Assembly (NCBI GenBank): GCA_964477295.1
Contig: CAYZEZ010000101.1
Coordinates: 1-15,143, forward strand
DNA from: CAYZEZ01 sp964477295
GTDB taxonomy: Bacteria; Bacteroidota; Bacteroidia; Bacteroidales; SM23-62
Direction of reading: 5' to 3'
DNA length: 15,143 nucleotides
Within the stretch, counting starts at the first letter, position 1. Every line of letters begins with the position of its first letter. The notes beneath the pieces are model-generated. The model saw only the letters and a program-made list of their open reading frames with translations, was not told the origin of the DNA and did no database searches. Of this stretch, positions 8,901 through 14,127 are shown piece after piece. A program made the translations under genes and the position numbers.

Positions 8901-9368
8901 TTCCTCTCCCTCACCTGATTCATGGCCCTGGGGAGCGAATGCATCGTGATCCAGGATTCGCGGGGCATTTTGACTCAGTACTTCCACCCCATTGATCCAG
9001 ATCACAAATCCATCATCGTAATCAACCGTAAGCGACAGTTCGCTTACTAACCCGGCGTTCGTACATTCGAAAGTGGATCTGAAGTACATCGTTGAGTAGT
9101 TTTCCCGCATATCGGTCAACTCAACACCACCGGTACCATCTCCATAACGAAACGGGGCGTTGCCGGTTGACCATCCGCTGTCGTTGAATCCGGAAGTCAT
9201 CCAATCGGCAGGTAGGGCTGATGCATCTTTTCCTTTGAGAAAGGCGAATGCAGAATGGTAGGTAAAATTGACCTGGGCGGAGAGGACAGTTGCTGTCCAC
9301 AGGATTAAAACTATGCTAATAAACCGTTTTTCCCTGGCAATAAATACCTTGTTTAACTTCCTTTCCAT
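5949..9368 (-). CDS. Secreted CotH kinase-like protein with lamin-tail and T9SS sorting domains
   Basis: From the ATG at 9368 the protein has 1139 residues. This start is preferred over an in-frame ATG at 9437 because it begins a signal peptide (MERKLNKVF, hydrophobic stretch, cleavage after VLSA) and lies downstream of the TAnnTTTG box at 9413-9420. Domains in order: a galactose-binding-like beta-sandwich (about 33-195); a chitobiase C-terminal-like domain (about 205-300, VYTLDGSNP); a CotH domain (about 345-695) with HLYLNGMYWGLYQTQE (488-503) and NHDAEHAM (633-640), where Asp635 and Glu637 fit the family's metal-binding acidic site; a second chitobiase-like domain (about 795-875, IYYTLNGKDP); a lamin-tail domain (about 880-1045, LEFIEFLNTG); and a type A T9SS sorting domain (about 1055-1139, AFPNPTSDLVTLHL to the end). 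CotH of Bacillus is an atypical protein kinase; activity and target here are unproven. It is the first gene of the likely operon. Confidence 0.88.
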   Translation of the reverse strand: MERKLNKVFIAREKRFISIVLILWTATVLSAQVNFTYHSAFAFLKGKDASALPADWMTSGFNDSGWSTGNAPFRYGDGTGGVELTDMRENYSTMYFRSTFECTNAGLVSELSLTVDYDDGFVIWINGVEVLSQNAPRILDHDAFAPQGHESGEGEEFTIGTSGLNLVEGANLVAIQGFNISLTSSDFYFDLAIYAETDDPELIDSTGISFSHTSGFYESPFDLTLTSTSAGVDIVYTLDGSNPQYSPTAFMADSIVSIRVDTASMAGRPGTPGVVVRASISKPGFKPSKPKAATYLFIEKVKTQSWPGGEWPEANINGQIIDLDMDREVVNNPEYSSLIDDALLDIPTISIITDVENLFDPVSGIYVNADGHGPEWERECSVELIQPDGSEGFNVNAGLRIRGGWSRHDNYPKHAFRLFFREVYGDDKLYFPLFGEEGASQFDKIDLRTAENYAWSNGFPNNTFVREVFSRDSQRDMSWPYTRSRYYHLYLNGMYWGLYQTQERSEARFAETYLGGNEEDYDVVKVNMENFIYQIEATDGSLESWQRLWDMCNTGFESNSNYFALEGKNEKGNLIPGAEVLVNIDNLIDYMLIIFYTGNFDAPTSSFGQNKSCNNFYAINNRNDRSAGFTFYNHDAEHAMFYYAHSPGIGINEDRVNLAERTDNMKMDVYDFQHFHPQWLHYKLCQNAEYRSGFADRAFRHLTEGGALSAEKSLARINTRIDQIDLAIIAESARWGDARTGGESYTRNKEWMTEIERIRNLFIPSRTAVVIDQLLTAGLYKSLEAPDVKVSGVKVLNPTYPVSSPLSVSIENNNSKGTIYYTLNGKDPRMVGGGIRPEAQQALGSVSFQINGSTVLKARIVYHQVCSALKEVTFVRQQEDYDVLKVTELHYHPPDWINSGDTIPGTDLEFIEFLNTGTQPLNLSGLQLDSAVYYLFPENTLLYPRQFYVIASYPPQFYDYYGLVASGNFSGHFSNAGEEVLLTDHMDNPIIHFTYDDHAPWPAGADGTGLSLNAVELNPVGDPNDYTYWTFSLREGGTPFAYNFPLGTGPFPADIKRALVAFPNPTSDLVTLHLKTEGEIPELVITLFNMIGVPVYHGTIPNNSQISLSSLGLSNGLYLVRVEAYGITETVRIVVMGNR

Positions 9369-9412
9369 TGTTGTTTCCAGGATAATCCGTGGTGATAACC
9401 TATATTTGAAGA

Positions 9413-9420
9413 CAAATGTA
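9413..9420 (-). promoter_or_regulatory. -7 box of the CotH-ThuA-oxidoreductase operon
   Basis: On the minus strand this reads TACATTTG, a match to TAnnTTTG. Transcription would start near 9406, leaving a leader of about 38 nt before the ATG at 9368. No TTTG was found about 20 nt further upstream, so the -33 box is weak or absent. The position argues against the longer reading frame beginning at 9437. Confidence 0.45.
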
Positions 9421-9565
9421 GGAATAAATGGTTGCATTTGATGCCCTAGGGACGGATTGTCCGAAAATCACCGTTTCCACCCTGTTGGGGGAACGATTTT
9501 TAGAGCATGGCCACCGAAGCCTTCAAGGGCAATTACAGAACAAACTTTATATGTTAATAAATATG

Positions 9566-9646
9566 TTCAGGCACATTCAGCTAAAGCTGACCAAAATCCC
9601 TTCCCCCGAGGACTCGGGGTCACAGTATTTTGGGAATGTGCCTGAA
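9566..9646. repeat. Long interrupted hairpin
   Basis: The outer arms TTCAGGCACATTC (9566-9578) and GAATGTGCCTGAA (9634-9646) match over 13 of 13 nt. A second pair, CCAAAAT (9591-9597) with ATTTTGG (9627-9633), is directly continuous with the outer arm on the right side and offset by 12 nt on the left. That offset is itself a small hairpin, TCAGCT-AA-AGCTGA (9577-9590). At the apex, CCCCGAG (9604-9610) faces CTCGGGG (9613-9619). There is no T-run after the stem on either strand, so it is not a standard intrinsic terminator. Confidence 0.6.
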
Positions 9647-9832
9647 TGCGGCGCTAAGCCAAATTGCGCTATGTTTCAAATTGAAAATTACAGCTTTAGC
9701 CGGGCTTCGTGCCCAACGTCCCCGAATAAGTCGCTAAACGCGATTTGGTCCCGCACTTTCGGGCTGTACAGTCTGCTCGAGCAAGTTCGGCAGCCTTCGC
9801 CCTCTGTGCGAAACTCCGTTTAGCGCCACATT
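9645..9832. repeat. 188-bp unit bounded by inverted repeats
   Basis: AATGCGGCGCTAA (9645-9657) and TTAGCGCCACATT (9820-9832) are inverted copies matching 12 of 13 nt. Inside, CGCTAAACG (9732-9740) and CGTTTAGCG (9817-9825) pair over 9 of 9, enclosing CGCAC/GTGCG (9752-9756 / 9806-9810) and GGCTG/CAGCC (9762-9766 / 9791-9795). CAGCTTTAGC (9691-9700) is the inverse of GCTAAAGCTG at 9580-9589 in the neighbouring hairpin. The unit could be a small non-autonomous mobile element or a structured RNA; no coding function is visible. Confidence 0.45.
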
Positions 9833-9986
9833 ACGTTCAGGTTACTTTTTTCCAGGCCATTTTCCTCGATTTTAGCTGGGATTTTAATGAAGATCGGCTT
9901 CTTTTTAAAATTAAGCACACAATTTCCCCGTATATTCATTGGTGTTTTTGTGTATATGTCTTTATTACAGTTGAATAAAGGCTTGG

Positions 9987-11088
9987 CTAAATCCTCATTA
10001 ATGAAAACATCTCCAGGCATTTTGACTGGAGGTGTTTTGTCGGACAGTATCTTGGAAGTTCTATTTTGATCTTGGTTTTCAACTCCTTAATCCATGCGGC
10101 AGTTTTAATGATTTTATTCTGTATAGTTTTGAAGGAGGCATTAGCATACTCGGTCCCCCTTAAGGTTTCTGTCTGGAATGTATGCAGCAATACATAGGCC
10201 ATTGAGTGCAGGAACAATCGGAATTGGCTAGCCTTAAAGCTATTGCATGAGGAACGGTCAGACCTCAGGTACAGTTTATGCTCTTTGATCCTGAGTTCCA
10301 TAGCACATCTGGCAAGGTATCCTTTTTCATACAAAGCTTTAGCCCTGAACTGAAAAAGATTGGTGACGATATATCGAATATTGGTTCCCATTTCTGAGAC
10401 TTCAACTTTTACCACCACCTTTTGTGGTTTGGCCCAGCTTCCGGCCTTGTAGAAGAAAGAATGATAGCGTTTGACAAATTTGCCATATTGATCAAGTTCC
10501 CTTATTGCACTCTTGATGGTCACTGCAGCCAGTTCATGCAATTTCTTATGCCCGCTCAATCCGGTGATATAGCCGGTATTATGCTGTCCATAGGTGTTGT
10601 TATTGGTGTCATCACAGTCCAGAATGATTACTTCCGGTTCACGGTCATAGGATGCTATAAAAGTGTTAATAAGTTCTTGCCCTATGCGATACAGATCTTT
10701 ACTGTCAACGGAGTTCTCCAAACGGCTCATTGTAGGCTGCGAGGCAAGGACAGGACCTGTTTGTGGCAAGCGTCCTGCAATGTTTTAAAATCATATCATC
10801 ACGGAGATCATCGCAATCATTACAATCCTCGTAGCCAGCTGCTATTTGAAATACCCGTTGGACAAGCATCTCTTTTATGATATGGTCAATATACCGAGGA
10901 TCTCTATTGTCCGTAATACATTTGCTTATGCGATCAATAAGCCCTCATTGGTTCTCAACTTCTCTTAGTAATAACAGCCCACCATCACTACTGATCGTGT
11001 CGCCGGAAAAACTAAGTTCAACCTGCTTGCCGGAAACGGGAAAAAGATCGAAGTTTAACAGGGAAATCTCAGAATTATTTCTTAACAT
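9987..11088 (-). pseudogene. IS1380-family transposase, decayed
   Basis: Pieces of one IS1380-type transposase lie in order on the minus strand. The N-terminus (from ATG 11088) contains VELSFSGDTISSDGGLLLLREVENQ-like sequence and ends at an in-frame TGA (10947-10945). The same frame continues with GLIDRISKCITDNRDPRYID and GYEDCNDCDDLRDDMILK, then shifts frame at an A/T run (10783-10790). The next frame carries RLPQTGPVLASQPTMSRLEN, VIILDCDDTNNNTYGQ, YLARCAMELRIKEHKLYL and FRLFLHSMAYVLLHTFQT, to the stop at 9987. After TYGQ (about 10586) the sequence jumps to TGYITGLSGHKKLH. In intact relatives, as I recall them, about 80-90 residues including the second catalytic Asp lie between these points. 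The 367-codon span against the family's usual 430-450 residues agrees. It cannot be functional in this form. A start at 11154 in the same frame is also possible. Confidence 0.85.
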
Positions 11089-11186
11089 TGTACAAAGGGG
11101 TGTTTGTTGTGTATACCTTGAATATACTGACTTTTCAGCATTTTCAAGGAACAAATCCCCCTTTTTTATGAATAATTCAGGCTAGG
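9987..11186 (-). mobile_element. Remnant of an IS1380-family insertion sequence
   Basis: The element is defined by the transposase relic. Its upstream end is probably near 11166-11186, where the minus strand reads CCTAGCCTGAATTATTCATAA. This resembles the CC-starting terminal inverted repeats of the family, but the exact end is a guess. No matching inverted copy was found downstream of the transposase stop. The other end is therefore lost or lies unrecognised somewhere in 9842-9986. No target-site duplication could be assigned. Confidence 0.6.
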
Positions 11187-11472
11187 TGTCTGAATAACAG
11201 TCATATATGAATTAGTAAATGATACGAATTTAATTACTATCTTAATTTATGTTATTGACTATTAATACTTTACGCAGTAACTAGTAACAAGTACCTGGCA
11301 ACTTGAGTTAATTAATTTTTAATTGTTGATTACAAAAGAAATATATAAATTGCATGACTGAATGTATATTGGGGAATAAAAAATAAGGTCTTTAAACCTC
11401 ATTTACATCTTGACCTCAAAATTTATTTTGAGATATCAGTCGCAACCAATGTCTAACTTAAAACAAAAAACT
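11187..11472. other. AT-rich leader region of the CBM9/BIG2 gene
   Basis: This 286-nt gap holds no gene. Near its end CTCAAAA (11415-11421) and TTTTGAG (11426-11432) form a 7-bp hairpin with a TTTA loop, 41 nt before the chosen ATG. TATATTGG at 11365-11372 is one base off a TAnnTTTG box in the right orientation but lacks a correctly spaced TTTG upstream. The promoter is therefore not settled. Confidence 0.35.
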
Positions 11473-13476
11473 ATGAAAAAACTCTTTACACTGATTTTTT
11501 TAGCGATGCTGGTTACTGTAGCTTTTGCACAGCGGCCGGAAGGTGTCATTAAGAAAGCTTCTGTCGCTCCTGTCATCGATGGCCAGATTGATGATGTCTG
11601 GGCCGAGGCTAATGTGTACAACGTCGATAAACCTTTCCAGGCAGAAGTTCCTACCCTGGGAGATGAAGGCGAAACAACCTGGCGGGGTTTGTGGTTGGAT
11701 GATGCCATGTATGTTCTCATTGTTGTAACGGATGACGATTTTTTAGATTACATCACAGCAGGGGTAGAACACTATCAGGCCGACAAACCTGAAGTCTATT
11801 GGGACGTAAATTTCGTTCTTGCTGATGGCGTTGGAGCATCCGGTGGAGCAGCCTCGGGGCATTACCAGGTAGCTCCTCCTCTTAGTTTAGATAATGTTGA
11901 CGGTACGGCTATTGATGCCGGTATTGTTGAAGCAGATGATGCCGGTGTTATATATGCTTACCTGTTGGACGATCCAAATTATGTTGCCGAGTATATGGTT
12001 CCTTTTTCTTATCTGCTTGATAAAGATGGGACCCAAGTCGATCTGACCGCCACAATTGGTTTCGATGTAACTGTTATTGACAGGGATGATGGAGATACAG
12101 ACCGTAAACGTGCTGTATGGGCCAATATTGGTGCTACGGATGAGTCATGGGTCACTATGGACGATTGTGGCTGGATCACCTTCGAAGGTGCTGAGCCTGG
12201 AGTTGATATTGAAAGCATCACGCTGACGGGGGGAGACATTACCGAAAACAACCAGCCACTGCAGATAGTAGCTGAAATTCTTCCTGAAGATGCTACCAAT
12301 AAGAACTTAGCATGGACCGTAACAAGCGGAACAGGAAGGGCCAAAATAAGTAATACAGGTCTTCTTACTCCTATAATGGATGGAACGGTCACTGTAAAAG
12401 CAGCCGCGAAGGATCTCGGCTATGAGGAGGATGAAATTGAGGTAACCATCAGCGGGCAGCTCGTCAGCATGCCTGAGATCAACCTGATCCGGAACGGATA
12501 CTTCGATAAAACAACCGCCGAAGGCGGAGCAGTGGATTGGAGCGGCACCACTCTTGTTGTGGATGGTGTTGTTCAGCTTGATCCGGCTCCGGATGGAGTC
12601 AATTACTGGGATTTCACCATGACACAGCAGAACTTCGGATGTAACACCACGGATACTTATACATTCAGCTTCGTGCTGTGGGCAGATGAAAGCGATACGG
12701 TCGACGTGGACTTCGAGGATTCCTCCAATGACTATAACAGGTACGGCACAACCACGAGTGAGTTATCCGATGATGGCCAATCTGACTGGCACTTTGAATC
12801 AAATACGGAACCCACCAAGTATTCATTCGATGTCATTTTCAATGAAAAGGTGGATAACACCAATGAGTCCTGCCAGTTTATGCTTGGATTGCATGATCCG
12901 ATTGTATACATTGACAGCGTTATTCTCGTGAACAATAATGACCTGGCCTTGCTGAGTGATCCCGTCGCTGTTCCGGTAACTGCCATTGATATCTCGAGTG
13001 CAGGTGATGCAACCGTTGTGCATCTGGATGAAACACTGCAAATGAGTGCAGTAGTTACTCCTGATGATGCCACAATGGGCGGTGTCTGGTGGACTGTAAC
13101 AAACGGCACAGGTAAGGCGACAATAGATGTTTCTACAGGCCTTCTTACGCCGGTTGAAAGAGGTACGGTAACGGTGACTGCTTCTGCCAAAGATGAAAGC
13201 AGGATTTCCAAAAGCATGGACATCGATGTAACCTGGGCAACAGGCATATCTCAGCTCAGCGAGAATAAGATAAAGGTATATCCTAATCCGGTTGGAAACG
13301 AACTCCACGTGGTTTTAACCTCTGTCAATTCAGCTGTAACTATTTACAACAGTGTTGGTCAGAAAATACAAGAAGTAAATGTGAGTGGAACAGAGCACAC
13401 ATTTGATGTGAGCAGCTATGCAAGAGGCGTGTATTTTGTAAAAGCTGGTAGCACAGTTGTGAAGTTCATAAAATAA
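11473..13476 (+). CDS. Secreted CBM9-like / BIG2 / T9SS multidomain protein
   Basis: From the ATG at 11473 the protein has 667 residues. This start is chosen over an in-frame ATG at 11410 because it begins a standard signal peptide (MKKLFTLIFLAMLVTVAFA, cleavage before Gln20). Residues about 24-238 resemble a CBM9-like carbohydrate-binding domain, with the hallmark PVIDGQIDDVWAEA (33-46) and a closing W-I-T-F strand. A BIG2 bacterial Ig-like domain follows (about 246-327), then a CBM4/9-like beta-sandwich (about 336-488, starting INLIRNGYFD), a second BIG2 domain (about 502-587) and a type A T9SS sorting domain (about 592-667, KVYPNPVGNELHV to VVKFIK). The BIG2 domains share WTVT-x-GTG and TGLLTP-x-x-x-GTVTV. 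No catalytic domain is visible, so a surface glycan-binding role is likely. It is rich in Asp. It stands alone, ending at a strong terminator. Confidence 0.85.
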   Translation: MKKLFTLIFLAMLVTVAFAQRPEGVIKKASVAPVIDGQIDDVWAEANVYNVDKPFQAEVPTLGDEGETTWRGLWLDDAMYVLIVVTDDDFLDYITAGVEHYQADKPEVYWDVNFVLADGVGASGGAASGHYQVAPPLSLDNVDGTAIDAGIVEADDAGVIYAYLLDDPNYVAEYMVPFSYLLDKDGTQVDLTATIGFDVTVIDRDDGDTDRKRAVWANIGATDESWVTMDDCGWITFEGAEPGVDIESITLTGGDITENNQPLQIVAEILPEDATNKNLAWTVTSGTGRAKISNTGLLTPIMDGTVTVKAAAKDLGYEEDEIEVTISGQLVSMPEINLIRNGYFDKTTAEGGAVDWSGTTLVVDGVVQLDPAPDGVNYWDFTMTQQNFGCNTTDTYTFSFVLWADESDTVDVDFEDSSNDYNRYGTTTSELSDDGQSDWHFESNTEPTKYSFDVIFNEKVDNTNESCQFMLGLHDPIVYIDSVILVNNNDLALLSDPVAVPVTAIDISSAGDATVVHLDETLQMSAVVTPDDATMGGVWWTVTNGTGKATIDVSTGLLTPVERGTVTVTASAKDESRISKSMDIDVTWATGISQLSENKIKVYPNPVGNELHVVLTSVNSAVTIYNSVGQKIQEVNVSGTEHTFDVSSYARGVYFVKAGSTVVKFIK

Positions 13477-13497
13477 CTCTGTTACTTAAGTAATATT

Positions 13498-13532
13498 AAA
13501 AGAGGCTGTCTCAACTTGAGACAGCCTCTTTT
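13498..13532. terminator. Bidirectional intrinsic terminator
   Basis: AAAAGAGGCTGTCTC (13498-13512) and GAGACAGCCTCTTTT (13518-13532) form a perfect 15-bp stem with the loop AACTT. The stem ends in T-runs on both strands. It lies 21 nt after the stop of the plus-strand gene (13476) and 33 nt beyond the stop of the minus-strand gene (13566), so it can serve both. A 12-nt palindrome, TTACTTAAGTAA (13482-13493), sits just before it. Confidence 0.9.
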
Positions 13533-13565
13533 ATTGTTCGCCCGGCAGTGGATTGATGACTGTTA

Positions 13566-14078
13566 TCAATGGACGAAATGGGAAGGGCCCTCATAGATAT
13601 CGGCCGTCTCAAAGTCAACAACATTTCCAAAAAAGGAATAATTACCCGGGAATTCACTTTTAATCGTGGCCTTCCCGCTACCGCTTGAATCGATAAAAAG
13701 GAAGATATCGGCTGTGTATATTTCACCTCTCATTTTTATCGAGACCGTCAGGTTATTTTTCCTTTCATTTTTCTTGACCTCACATTGTGTTATCTGACCC
13801 TGGAGGTTATTGCGGTTTCCGTTTTGTACCTCTCCGAACAGGGAGTCAACAACAACAAAAACCATATCAGAACCCTGCCCGTAAACAGCCTGAAAAACAA
13901 ATTGCCTGCTGTTTATAAGGCTGTCGGTTCGTGCAAAGGCGACGGACTGGTCCTTTTCCTTATCCGGTTTTGTATTTGTTTTATGATTTGGATCACTGAC
14001 CTGGGCTATTATTACATTAGCAATGAATAAGTTAAATGTAAAAGTGAGGAGAAAAACCAGAAACGTTTTCCTTTTCAT
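13566..14078 (-). CDS. DUF4251-like exported protein
   Basis: This is a 170-residue protein with a signal peptide (MKRKTFLVFLLTFTFNLFIA, probable cleavage after Ala25 in VIIAQ). The mature part has a charged linker (about 28-45) and then SLINSRQFVFQAVYGQ, a beta-rich middle, and SSGSGKATIKSEFPGNYSFFGNVVDF near the end. The S-x-x-F-x-F-Q-A segment and the late S-G-x-A segment resemble DUF4251, a Bacteroidota family of unknown function with a beta-sandwich-like fold. I recognise the family from pattern only. The gene starts 49 bp after the susD stop on the same strand and may be co-transcribed with it. Its own end is closed by the terminator at 13498-13532. Confidence 0.7.
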   Translation of the reverse strand: MKRKTFLVFLLTFTFNLFIANVIIAQVSDPNHKTNTKPDKEKDQSVAFARTDSLINSRQFVFQAVYGQGSDMVFVVVDSLFGEVQNGNRNNLQGQITQCEVKKNERKNNLTVSIKMRGEIYTADIFLFIDSSGSGKATIKSEFPGNYSFFGNVVDFETADIYEGPSHFVH

Positions 14079-14127
14079 GATGACATGATTCTATCTTTTG
14101 AGCCACACTCCTGCATCGAAAAGAATA

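Larger units (their letters stand above)
9438..9986. other. Gene-free, palindrome-rich intergenic region
   Basis: No convincing gene lies between the CotH promoter and the end of the transposase relic. The part from 9566 to 9841 is dense in inverted repeats, listed separately, and looks more GC-rich than its flanks. It also holds small perfect palindromes such as CTGTACAG (9764-9771) and TGCTCGAGCA (9774-9783), and a GGGC-TTCGT-GCCC hairpin (9702-9714). The part from 9842 to 9986 is plain AT-rich sequence next to the transposase stop and may belong to the insertion element. Confidence 0.5.

Noticed and set aside
9369..9437. N-terminal extension of the CotH-like protein
   Set aside because: The extra 23 codons precede the real signal peptide and overlap the TACATTTG promoter box, so the ATG at 9368 is the better start.
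9641..9647. CCTGAAT as the missing downstream end of the insertion element
   Set aside because: Only seven bases agree with the putative upstream end CCTGAATTATTCATAA. The match stops at the next base, and the site is already explained as part of a hairpin.
9428..9823. Open frame of 131 codons on the plus strand in the palindrome-rich region
   Set aside because: The product has no family resemblance, and the frame runs through several hairpins. It is probably open by chance because the GC-richer stretch has few stops.
9732..9825. Integron attC-like site
   Set aside because: The nested fold bounded by CGCTAAACG and CGTTTAGCG is reminiscent of attC, but the core would have to read GTTRRRY and here reads GTTTAGC. 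The required second core pair was not found, and no integrase or cassette array is present.
10422..10880. Open frame of 152 codons on the plus strand
   Set aside because: It is antisense to the transposase relic, whose minus-strand frame has clear family motifs.
12732..13308. Two long minus-strand frames (171 and 161 codons) opposite the CBM9/BIG2 gene
   Set aside because: They overlap each other and the second BIG2 and sorting domains of a well-supported gene. They show no domain or start signal.
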